Below are positions 21,832 through 32,495 of a stretch of DNA of 64,000 nucleotides, in pieces. Position 1 is the stretch's first letter; each line of letters starts with the position of its first letter. The notes under the pieces are model-generated. The model was not told where the DNA came from and did not search any database. It saw only the letters and a list, made by a program, of their open reading frames with translations. The position numbers and the translations under genes are program-made. This DNA comes from Pseudopyrenochaeta lycopersici (Eukaryota; Ascomycota; Dothideomycetes; Pleosporales; Pseudopyrenochaetaceae). The stretch is taken from positions 1 through 64,000 of the forward strand of contig NHZP01000014.1 in NCBI GenBank assembly GCA_003313425.1. Direction: 5' to 3'.

Positions 21832-22606
21832 TTGTCTAACACTAGCTTCAGCCTAAAACTTCATCGACTCCAGCTCAAAAAGGCTTTAAAAAACAAAGAT
21901 TTGGTTGCGTCCCATGGTCTTGTGAAGCGATACCCCAATATTGACATAACCAAAGCGCAGCTTCAAGACTTGTTCTTGAAGGCGATCGTTGTGAAGAATG
22001 ATGAGATTGCCGCGTCTCACCACCACGCGGTCGCAATTGATCTTAATCTTGAATTGGCAACATCCGTGTAACTATTGATAGATGTTCTCCGAACTCCAGA
22101 GCTACAGCAAACCGCAGTGGTACCCCTCAAATCAAACCTCAAGGTACGCTTTTAGAAGCCCGGGGTTCTCGTTGTCTGAAATTCTTCTAGACTTTGCATG
22201 GATCTGAAGCTCTTTTGGCTGCCAGATAAGGTAGCAATGTAGAGGCAGTTCGTGTTCTTATCGATTCTGGTGTTGGAGTCGACTCCCGAGCATTGGATAC
22301 AATGGCAATCCTCGAAGCGACGGGAGGGGGAACTACGTTATGATCAAAACCCTCTTGCAATTGGGGGCAAACATCGGGTTAGGTAATAGGCACGGTACCA
22401 ACGCACTGGATATAGCAGTCGAGAGAAAGGATGCCAAAATGATCGGCATTTTTCTAAAAAAGCTTCCTCCCCCGCATGAATTGGAAGTTAAGCCCCTGGT
22501 TCAGCTAGGGAGCGCTTTTGAAATAAGAGCTATTCGGAGGCGTTGCGACTTCTACAGACACACGATGTGGTCTCATCAAGAACTTGGGAATCATGGAGCT
22601 GAGTGA
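21832..22606 (+). pseudogene. Ankyrin-repeat protein pseudogene
   Basis: Starts with an intact 79-codon frame (LKLHRLQLKKALKNKDL..., helical, no family). It continues in another frame as ankyrin repeats: ALLAAR-stop-GSNVEAVRVLIDSGVGVDSR, then IKTLLQLGANIGLGNRHGTNALDIAVERKDAKMI at 22340-22470. The switch between the two ankyrin stretches falls in the G-rich run GGAGGGGGAAC (about 22322-22332), where removal of one G would restore the frame. Stops at 22069 and about 22228 complete the disruption. Ankyrin repeats mediate protein-protein binding; the rest of the protein is not identifiable. Confidence 0.65.
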
Positions 22607-22999
22607 TGATAATCTAATCCCGCCAGTCGGAACTGACAATGAATGTCTCAAGACAATATATTCTCAGATGATTCTGATCACGGAACGCGGAAACAGCAGC
22701 CCAACCAGCCGCGTGGAACCCTTGCTTGCACATTCTTGGCCTTGTTCTAAATTGCTTGACAGCTCACATATGCTGTATTGAAACTGAACGATCACTGCCC
22801 GTATTGCCGTCCAAAGTCATTGATTTTGGACCTCCAGATGGCTTCCAGTCACTAGTTCTGCGAGTGTTTCAAATCGGTCCGCGGACGTTATATTGCGCTC
22901 AGTCACCGCTGGCACAATATCGACAGTGCGACATTAACAAGAAGAAATTGAAGTCAGTTATTGCAGAAGATTCAGCCTAAGGATCTTACGGGAACTATA

Positions 23000-23914
23000 A
23001 CAGATGCTGTGAATACTACAAGATTATTACAGATTCTTTACCTCTAGGTCGATGCTTTATGTATTTTGCAGGATGATCCAAAGGACTAAAAGAATAAGAC
23101 ATATACAATAGCGAATGTTTGTCGAAATGCTTTCGTAGCAATTGCGGCTAGAAGCTTAGAAGATTATAATAGCAGAGTCTTAGAGAGTTACAAGGGCTAC
23201 TCTTCAGGTAATAATTAAGAAAGCAAACATAATTTCCTAAGCAAACGAGGTTAGATTCTACAAGAGCAGCTTCTATCGCCTCGCACTCTAAAATTCACTG
23301 AGTATAGGCTCGCATAGAATTTTATATCAAAAACTAAAGGCGACATGAAATGTTATCCACTAAATTTTCCTTCGGCTCAGGCGCGTTCCTAACGGAATCA
23401 GATCCACGAGCATGTCCTTAAAAGAATAGGCTTATATAAACTAGTAATAAGTAGTAGAAGATTTCCCTAATAGAGGGCTCGCTAAAGATGGAGATAGGTT
23501 GATGGCGCTTATAGGCATAGCCAGTTACTTAGGAAGAATTATTTATAATCAATTTCTCGCTGGAACATAGGAAATTGGGTATGACGCGATTTGATGTCGT
23601 TAACTCATGTGAGACAGGAGCCTAACCCAAAGCTTTCGCCTGCACCAACTTGGTCATGGGCATCAATCCTCGGCCCAGTGCAATACAAATGGGCAGTGGG
23701 AAGCACTTCGTCATCAATATGCGCAGCTATGCCAATTAAATCAGCTTTGGTGGACGGGAGTATTTCTGGCCTGCGCGTACAAGGTCGTCTTGTTCTGAGG
23801 GGTAAGATGCGTCAATTCTTTCTGAGAGAGGATGGGGAAGATTATAAACTCTATCATTATAAGAGCGAGGCGGATTTTAACTATAGTAAAAGGTTAACTA
23901 GCTTTTACCTATAG
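23000..23914 (+). pseudogene. HET-domain protein pseudogene
   Basis: Decayed HET gene. At about 23047-23150 one frame reads stop-VDALCILQDDPKD-stop and NAFVAIAARS, matching the WVDALCILQD core of HET domains with Trp replaced by TAG. At about 23480-23575 comes LAKDGDRLMALIGIASYLGR...NQFLAGT-stop, the usual middle block. From 23591 another frame gives APTWSWASILGPVQY and the C-terminal part to 23914. Multiple stops and at least one frameshift. Its parts are in the same order as in the intact HET genes at 11.8 and 32.5 kb, but no repeated DNA is obvious among them. Confidence 0.8.
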
Positions 23915-24146
23915 ATAGATAGGTAAGTAGAAAAAATAAACTAAACTCTAAAATAACACTTATAAGTATAAGAATAAAATAATTACGTAGAACTACTACT
24001 AATAGCGTATTTTACGTATAACAGCGCGTAGTTAGCTACTATAGGTAAAATACTATTCTATACTAACTATAGAGTGTATTGTTAGAGAGAGACTTGTAAG
24101 AGGTCGGCTCTATATACTGCTATCAATTGGAGCTAATCAGAAGTGG

Positions 24147-27100
24147 CTATAGTGCGACCCCCTCGTTCAAATTAACCATATCCTTCAACTTCCTCCGACT
24201 CCACGCCTCATCGCGGCTCAGCCTCTCCAAAATCCCCGCATGCACCGCGCGCCTCTGCGCCAACTGCGCGGAACTCACGCACAGGGACCCGCGCGCCCCA
24301 AGGAGGCCATCCAGGTCTAGAAACCGCGCAGCCGGGGTGCGCGTCAGCGTCTCCAGATCCAAACAATTCAGCGCGTGCGCGCGCTCGACGCGGTTCCAGG
24401 CCGGGTGCTGCGCCTTGGTGTGCGTGCTGCGCTTCTTCGCGGCGGCGGCAGAGGCGCACAGCGCTTTGAGCAGCTGTTTGCGGAGGTTGGGGGTGCTGGC
24501 GAGGATTTTAGATAGGCGCGCAGACTCGGCGGCTAGGAGAGAGTGGAGGCTGCGGGCACGGGAGGCGACGGCGAGCGGACTCGTGCGCTGCGTGCCGAGG
24601 ATGGGGCTGAGGACTGAGGCGAGGGTCACGATGTCGAGGTCGGAGGAGATGGATTGCGCGGTGGGTGCGGAGGCAAAGAAGTGCGAGAGGTAGGGGAGGT
24701 GAGAGGGGAGGCATGTTTTGGGAGGCAGGGACGAGGGCCACGGCGGGCGGAGGCGGAAGTGCGCGAGCTCTGATATGATGTGTGTGGATATGGACCAGGA
24801 GAGGGCTGCGCAGGCCTGTGTTTTCGTCTTGTTAGCGTATGGGTTCGATGGGGAGAGGGATGGGGTATATGTGCCTTGGCATTCAGCGTCGTGTCTTTCT
24901 CCATGCCGTCGTGAACTTCGGCGTGGAAATGACCAAGTGCATTCCCGCGATACGCGTCCTGAGCACTAATCCCCAACGAATGGTCGTATCCCAAAAGATT
25001 CCAGAAGAAGGCGCACTGGTCCTTAAATGGCAGCAAGTGTATAATCATAGCGACCATGTAGTCGGTCAATCCATCCGTGTGTGGCTGCAGCGAAACCAAG
25101 AATTTCGTGTGATGAGGCAGTCCTTCGATGATCGCAACATCGCCAGACTTGTGCTTAGAGATGGGAAGCGAATTATCAGGATTCGGGTCGCAGGGCCCGA
25201 CGACGAAGCGGCGGAGCGGAAGCCGCTTGTTTAGTTCTTTGGTAATGGATTTTGCGCGCGACTCCATGGTTTCGTCGAGGCTCCGGAACATGTGTTTCTT
25301 GACTGGAAGGGTGAGGATGCAGTCGGACGGGTTTTGCTTGCCTGCCTTGATTTGTGGGATGACTTCCGAAGCCTAAGGACAAACGTATCTGTTAGTACAC
25401 GTCTTTGCAGGAGGTAATAGCTAAGAATGTCCTAGTTGTCCTTCACCGCTAAAAGCCTGGTCGACGCCTTTTACAGAGCCGGAACCAAGGCCGCCGATAC
25501 GTATGTTGTGATCTACGTACCTTGTTGACAGACTGCGTGGGCAGGAGCTCTGGTTGAAACGCCGGTAACGCCATCTGCGAAGCCCAGGCCTTGAGGCCAC
25601 TCACGTTTGTAGGGCAGATGAAGAGGAAACCAGTGCCACGTCTAGCAAGCATGTTAGCTTCCCAGGGGTCCAAAAGGTCCCATACGTCGCGCATTCCAAA
25701 CTGGAAATAGTTGATGGTGTTGCCAAAGATGATAATACTTTTACCAACATAGTTCCAAAGAACGGTGCGCTCGGTTTCTGGATTCCTGAACGAGCCGACT
25801 AGGCTGAGATTGAAGATGTCCACGGGTAGATGGAGACCATTGTTGACGAAGTCCATGGTCTGGAGGATGGCTTTGTTCGGCGTCGAGCTGTTAATGACGA
25901 GCAGGAATTGCGATTGGGGGTTGTATGAATATGCTGACGATATTTGGATGCGGAGGCTGAATGAGGTGATTAATCGTAGTTTTCCGGTGTGCGGATCAGA
26001 GAGCATGAGGTTGATGTTGATGTAGCCAGTTATGAATACCGGGACGAACTGAGAGACTTGGAAGTCCTCTGTCACAGGAACTTCAGAACCTGGGCCCAGG
26101 ACATCGATCGCATTGCTGATTTCATGCGGTGAGTTCTCATCGGCGTATTTAAGGTCGAACACTCCGCATGGGTCAGACATATGGGTGCCGCATTCCCGGC
26201 GCATCGCACTTCGACTACCATATGCTTTGGTGGAAGCATTTGTCATCTGTTGCGCGGTTAGCATATCTTGCCCAGTCGCGGAGAGTGAAGCCAACCGTCC
26301 ATGAGAACTGTACCATATCGCCCTTCGCAACGCAGTCGAGATATCTTGGTACGCTCATCACTATAGGGTATTTGTAAATAACATTAACCCCTCCGGAGAA
26401 TTCTGGGAGTGATCGCTGTAGACGCTCAAAGAAGGCCACAAGGGCGACGGTGTCGTTGGCCTGGAATGTCGTCCCGGAGGGCCTCCTCACAGTCTCGTTC
26501 CTAATTAAAGCTCTCAAAACGCCGTGCACGCTCACAGTAGCTCCCGAACGAATCTCCCGCGGAAGCTCAAGAGGCTCCAATGCAACTGGCTCTAGCCACG
26601 GGGTTGAACGAATCAGAATCTTGAGAACGTTTCCTTTCGGTGATGGCATCCCACCTAAAGGCTATCTTTAGACCAAACCCAATTATGGTGTGTTGTAGTA
26701 GGTAAATGCTTACCGACGTTCTGGATCCGAATGTTTTGTACGTGCAAGAATTCACCTGGCTCGTTGATACCATCCATATTTTCGTCCACAACATCGAAAC
26801 CCTTGACAACAAGTTGGTATCGACTCGTATACACCTCTTCCGTAAGATCGTTGTTTAGGACCCGAATCTTGCTGTGTCCATTTCGTCCAGACCAACCGTT
26901 GTACAGAGGCTCGTGCGGGCACATACCAGATAGCCCATCGGGCCCTGGAGGTGCACCCGCGCGGCTGTGATACGTGTTATAGTATTCGGCATAGCTATAG
27001 CCGTTTGAGTCCGTCGCGGTGCGCGAGTGCGTTTCAGTCCAGGAACAACCGCTGCCTCCAAGGCCTCCAAGTCCACCGGCGCCCGGTTGGCCATGAACAC

Positions 27101-27719
27101 CACCGGCACCTCCCCTACCGCCTGATGTCTTCCATTCCACAGCAACAATCGTGTCGAGGTCGTCTTCGGCGACGGTGATGTAGATATTGCCCGCGTCTCC
27201 GCCGTCGGCGCCGCTGGATCCTCTCCCACCATCTCCGCCTCGCGCCCCCCAGCCTCCACAGGTAGCGTCCCGGTATCGGGTAGCATTAATTCCATACGAG
27301 CCCTGCCCACCGCGTTGGCCATTCTCGCCTCTCCCGCCATCGCCGCCATCGCCGCCTCGACAGTCGAGAAGCACAGACTGGTACCGGGAAATCTCCCATC
27401 TTCTGCCTGTGAGCGGTCCTTCTCCTGAAAGCTGCACTAAGCCTGGTCGATCCCGCGCATAGCTAAGTCTGACGCTCAGATCGTTCCCGGCAGTACCGGC
27501 AGATGGCACTGATGCATTTTGACCAGCTCGTCCAATGCAGCCATGTGGCGCTGCGTGAATGTCAGTCTAAATCTCGCGACGTAAGTAAATCACACAAATA
27601 CCACAAACGTGGAAAGCCGTACCGTCGAAATTATTGTTACCGCTCCACACCTGGGTTCCTGCAATGCCAGTGTGCCCCGCCGCAGACAGTACGACCGTGT
27701 CGAGCTGTCCAGTCTCCAT
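24147..27719 (-). CDS. Large Gly-rich N-terminal fungal protein, 1,061 aa, six exons
   Basis: Exons (minus strand): 27719-27623, 27550-26714, 26654-26296, 26246-25521, 25372-24875, 24815-24147. They join without a stop to 1,061 aa. The N-terminal third is collagen-like (GGDGGDGGRGENGQRGGQG and similar, about residues 85-190), followed by folded regions (ENMDGINEPGEFLHVQNIRI; NVLKILIRSTPWLEP; DVWDLLDPWEANMLARR) and an Ala/Leu-rich helical C-terminus. I recognise the layout from uncharacterised ascomycete proteins. No signal peptide, catalytic motif or membrane helix is visible, so function and location are unknown. Introns have typical donors (GTACGG, GTAAGC, GTTGGC, GTACGT), except the last, 24816-24874. 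That one is best explained as a GC-AG intron (AAG/GCACAT, branch CGCTAAC), because it alone preserves the frame. Confidence 0.72.
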
Positions 27720-28339
27720 CAACTCTTCTCAACGCTTGTCGGGTGGTAGAAATGGCAAAAAAAAAATATTGGTGGGCATTCGAGAAACCCAGTCCTGGGC
27801 GGCTACTGATATCTCAAACTCGAAACATGGAACCTCCTATTTTCGTCAGAAATAGGCTGGATACGAAGCTCTCTATACGAAGCGGCGCGTATTCCATCTC
27901 TTACTATGGTCGCAGGTGAAATAGTGTAGGTGGGTCCTGGCGCGTCGCCACCACAATAAGGTACGGTATAGGGCCAATCACGCTTGCTTACATATTCCAT
28001 CAAGCTAGTTAAACCTACTGTGTGTGCACGCTCCGACTCCCGCTCAGACTATGTTCTCCACCTACATTACTTCGCCCTGCGACCACAGTATCCCTCGCAC
28101 CGTAAAAATTCACCTTGCACGAACCACGTTTTCGACAGCCAATAAGAACCGCAGGATTTTGAGACGCTAATCAAACACCAGATTTCGATCTTGCTGTCAC
28201 AGGAGATGTACACATCAGCAAAACACCTACTTTTACATTTTATTCCATCAGCCGTGGTCAGGATGGGTCGCCCAGGAGATATAGACACCGTCAAGTTCAC
28301 AAAGTACTCAAATAGCAAGCAGAAACCCCCCCCCCCCTT
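27720..28339. other. Intergenic, no supported gene
   Basis: Upstream flank of the Gly-rich gene (its promoter is about 27720-28000) followed by unassigned sequence and a C14 run at about 28326-28339. No terminal repeats or coding relics recognised before the piggyBac sequence. Confidence 0.4.
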
Positions 28340-29084
28340 CAGAAGCAGGGCTGCCTAAGGATTGGGGGCCACTTAAAATTGAGGGGGATAGCACGTTTGG
28401 ACAGCCCTGTTTACCAGATAGAGTAGATGCTGATTCCCCTATCGAGCTTTTTCAGCTATTTTTCTCTCAGATAAACTTCTTAAATAGGATTGTATATCAT
28501 ACAAATCAGCACGCTCAGATCTAGGATACTAAATTCGCACGTCGTTTGGCACCTACGCCGATATCAGAGCTATATTTATACTTAGGGATCGTCGTCTATA
28601 TGGGCGTACACCTAGAGGCGTCAATTTCAGAGTATTGGGTTCAGTTGCACCCACACGCCCGTGCTCACTGCGTAAGCAAGTACATGGGACAAACACGGCT
28701 TAAGCAGCTTGATCGCTTCGTCCATCTTACAACGCCATATTAGAGTTTTGCTAGTGCGTTTGGACCTAAGAAACACCCCGTATGGACGATACTTATTAAT
28801 TCGACGATAGTCAACATACGCTTATAAGGCTTTGGGTAGAAGGGAGAACCTGTACAGCATGTACGGAAGCAGGAAGAACTGTTACTATAAAGCAGAGGGC
28901 CCCTCTTCAGCCTATTGACAATAATATAGCGTCTAAGCCACGTCAAAGCAGGCCTGCTCGATCTACTTATGGCTGCTCTTTGTGTATAATACCCTTATGT
29001 AGGCCTCAGGTGGCTGAGCAATGCTGGAAAGAGCACCTCCTGCGAGCTCACACGAAAAGACAGGTCAAAAAATTAGCTCAGTAA
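28340..29084 (+). mobile_element. piggyBac transposase relic, internally deleted
   Basis: From about 28366 to 28740 the plus strand encodes the N-terminal part of a DDE_Tnp_1_7 (piggyBac) transposase: SPIELFQLFFSQI, IVYHTNQHAQI, PISELYLYLGIVVYMGV, EYWVQLHPHARAH and RLKQLDRFVHL. After a stop at 28741 and a short junk stretch, 28840-29084 encodes the C-terminal zinc-ribbon: RTCTACTEAGRTV, then YGCSLCIIPLC and QCWKEHL, which matches the Cys/His cluster at the end of piggyBac proteins. The central catalytic DDD region is missing, so about half of the gene was lost by deletion. I found no TTAA-flanked terminal repeats. Confidence 0.75.
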
Positions 29085-29336
29085 TCAAATAGAGTTGAAG
29101 TGGGCAGTTCACTGATCTGATTGGCTGAAAAAGGTGGCCCGTGCAAGGCGGATTTCCACAGAGCGAGGGATGCCATCATCCCAGGATTTGATTAGGTACT
29201 TTAGCATACTCGTGCCCTTTAGGCTTAGAGTCGAGCAGAATAAATCTATCACTTATTGTCGGGGTGGTCCATAACCGTGTACTTCTCATATTGCAGCCCT
29301 CTCGTCTCGCATCCTGAAAATAACCCTTTCCGCACA

Positions 29337-29465
29337 TACAAGGGCGTAGCATGAGCGGATTAACAGTGGGGCCAGCGACTCTTCCATACAAATCGACCAT
29401 TTTCCAGACAAAATCTGTCCGTGCAATGGCGCCCACTGTTAATCCGCACATGCTACCCCCTTGTA
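29337..29465. repeat. 129-bp hairpin element (34-bp inverted repeats)
   Basis: Left arm 29337-29370 (TACAAGGGCGTAGCATGAGC ...) and right arm 29432-29465 are inverted repeats of 34 bp with two mismatches, separated by 61 bp. The arms end at TACAAGG/CCTTGTA. The size and structure fit a short foldback or MITE. No obvious target-site duplication; the spacer has no similarity I recognise. Confidence 0.7.
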
Positions 29466-32400
29466 CAGTGTGCTTCTGGCTGCAGGTAAATTCTCCCCTT
29501 GAGACCAAACCCCTGCAGATTACAGCATGCGGCGCTTCTCGAAATGTCACCGATGATCCTGTCCCATCTTTGCCGAGGGTCACACTTTCCTATCGCAACA
29601 GCCTCAGCGCGTTGTTTCTCGTCGCTACCTCAATTGACATAGGCTCATGCTGCCCATTAATTGTCCAGCTAGATGTTAGATGCCCAAGTCACATATTGAG
29701 GGCGATCAAAAACTGCTTTTTGGCTAAGAATAGACAGCGCTCTGTATTTGGCAAGAGGGAGAGCGATCTGCAGTGTCGGCATGTTGCGGAGTTTGGCCTG
29801 TTGCTAATATGCCAACAGGCTGCCCGCTTTTGTCACAATACGAGTTAGTATATAACTCGTGTGTAGAAACAGGAGATTTAAAGCGAAGGCCGGAATATTG
29901 CTCCTCTTAGACGTGGCTGTATGCCTAATGGCTTGTTTCAGCCTCGCAAGCCGGGCGCTTAATTCGTAGTCTTAGGTCTAGTCTCTAAGAACGAGAAAGA
30001 CATAATAAAGTAAAAGAGCCTGTCATAATTTTACGTTTAAGATTATAGCCTTTTGGCTGCCTAATTCATATATCTTATACTTTCGCTAGTCCCTGAACTA
30101 GTCTTCTAGCTGTCTTTGCTATCCTACCTTACAGCCAGTATGACCACCTCGACCCTGGAATAAACAGGTGTAGCAAGTTCTACGGTGGTTAATATAGCAA
30201 TAGACAATGGTAACGTCTGTCGGATATCACGGTGGCTGAAGCATACATGTAACAGGCGTTGGGAATGCGTACATATATGAGGCGTTACGCCTGCATCAAT
30301 AACAATGAATACAATCACACAATACGCAAGCATTCAGCGGGATGGCCAGATGAAGGGAATCTGTCTTGGACACAGTGACTGAAACAGCAATATGTGACAG
30401 GGGCCGTGGGCGTATATATAAGAGTGAGGCACTACGCCTGTAGGAAAAACAACAATGAATACAATCACTTGCTTCAACAGCCCGTATGAGCCTACATGAG
30501 CCTGTACAGATCAGCCATGATCCCATACCTTCACCTACCACATTGGTGAAACTCCCGGAGAGCATAACCCTGATGGCAAAATAACTTCAAAACTTGGGAG
30601 CTCGGTTTACCTTCATAGCACTACCGTAATATTACTTCAAAAACTGCAGTCGGTCCAGGCGTGCCAGGATGCACGGTGTAACGGGACACGTTCGCACTTC
30701 GGACCCTCGCAACCTCTTATTCCTCAGTCTATAAATATATAGCCAGCGGGATAGTATTCTAAAATGAACGCTCTTCTAGCGTATCAGTCTCTAACAAATC
30801 TTACTGTGATATTGGTCATGCTATAGATTGTTTCGTTACTGTTGTCAAACGACTCCTTCGTCGATACCCCCTGTCTATCCGCGAGTTAAAGATTCTGCCA
30901 AGAAAACGGAGGGTCAGATGCAAAGACTAATCAGGGAAGATAACTGCATTTAGCTTGAGTAACAGCTTTTAGCATATGAAGATAGAGGCCGGCAGTTTCG
31001 CCGGGCGGGAGCAGAGATCGTGAAAAGTGTTCCATTACGTTGGGATGCGCTAGTAAGTCTTAGATAAATAATTTATTTCAGCTTCTAGCTTGAATAGATA
31101 ATATAAAGACTATTAAGAGAGTTTTATAGATATTAATAGTATAAATAAAGAAGAAGAGGTAGTAGAAGAGAAAAAAAACTACTACTTTAGAAGCGTTAAA
31201 TAGTATAACTCTATTTATATTACTATAATTAGTAGCGATAATAAAAATAAATTTCTTTTTTATATATTTAATAACTATAGTAGACTACTTCTTAAAGTTT
31301 TAAGCTTATTGTTTTTTTCTTTAATATATGCCTAAAATAGTTTAGTTATATTACTAATTATAGTAAGTCATCTGTAACAATATGTTAACTATAAATAGGC
31401 TACCTAGCCTAGCGCCGGGTTACCTAACATAGCTATATGTTAGGTAACCTAGACTATAAAGAGGTTATAAGACAGACTATAGTTTAATTACTTATCTTAT
31501 ATACCAAATACCTGACACAACCTACGGTTAACTAACATTATCTATTTTATAAGATAACTTTAGTAAGTACCTTTAATTAACCTTAAACCTATATCTTTAT
31601 AACTTTAGCTTTAACTTAACTTAGGGTCTATATAACCTAACTAAAACTTATACCTATAGCCTATGCAACCTAACTCTACTCTCTATGTAACGAAGTTCCG
31701 TGAATCTGAATCTTGGTGTTATAGTATTATTGCACTAGGCCTTTTTAAGGGCTAGCGTGTACTGCGAAGGACCTGCTCAAAACTTGCGCCAACCGCGCGG
31801 AGTGGGGACGACAAGTATTATTCTCTCCTCTAGCCGAGTGACAGCAATACAGAACTATCCCTTCACTATTATCTGTGGTGTGAAGCAAGTACTATTGCCT
31901 GAAACCATATGTCACACTCTAACTACCTATCTATAACTCTATACTTAACCCATACCTATAATAAGGTACCTTAAACTTTTTTGCTAGCCTATATAGGGTA
32001 GGCATCAATATGTTCTTAGCAAAAGTCTCTACTAGTAAATTAGCTAGCATGTTCTGCTTAGAGTATAAATAGGTGGGGGACCTTACATCTACCCACGGGG
32101 GGATCAAATCGGTTACAACTGAAGAATCCCATATTCCCATGATAGTAATCCACGTGATCATTCGTGTGAGGTGCCAAGGCGCTAGTGGTTTTAGAATAGA
32201 CGAAGTTGTAGACTTCCCTCCTCAATCGAATCTATTACAACCTCACTTAACAGAAGGCTGGATGCTTAGTAAGCATAGTCCCTAGTTATCCTGACAGACG
32301 CGACACTACCAATCGATATTTTGTGCAAGTTGCGCTGCAAAAGCTATCGCCCCGCCCATAACATTAGTGTCTCGAACGCAAATCTCCCTCACAAGGTTTC

Positions 32401-32495
32401 GATACACTGCGTTCCCCTCGATACCTCGCATAGTTCTTTAAATCAATATTCGCACGGCCAATTCTCCGCACGTTTGGCATAGAGCCTCAGTAAGG
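29466..32495. other. Repeat-rich, AT-rich non-coding stretch
   Basis: No gene is supported. It contains a diverged tandem duplication (about 30232-30321 and 30380-30470, sharing AACAATGAATACAATCAC and GGCG/CTACGCCTG segments) and very AT-rich DNA at 31060-31360. It also contains a perfect 14-bp inverted repeat at 31418-31449 and a copy of the CTTAACC-type repeat at 31946-31986 related to 17572-17623. The 99-165 codon frames at 29.2-29.8 kb on both strands overlap the hairpin and have no recognisable motif. Confidence 0.45.
31418..31449. repeat. Perfect 14-bp inverted repeat
   Basis: GGTTACCTAACATA, a 4-base spacer GCTA, then its exact reverse complement. It lies in AT-rich repeat DNA and may be the end of a decayed element or a small cruciform-forming palindrome. 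Confidence 0.6.

Noticed and set aside
24127..24693. 188-codon plus-strand frame rich in Arg/Ala/Ser
   Set aside because: Antisense to the last exon of the six-exon Gly-rich protein gene.
26855..27349. 164-codon minus-strand frame
   Set aside because: Alternative frame of the collagen-like exon; Gly-rich coding DNA stays open in several frames.
29176..29848. Overlapping 135- and 165-codon frames on opposite strands
   Set aside because: Both run through the 129-bp hairpin, and neither shows a domain or clear splice signals.
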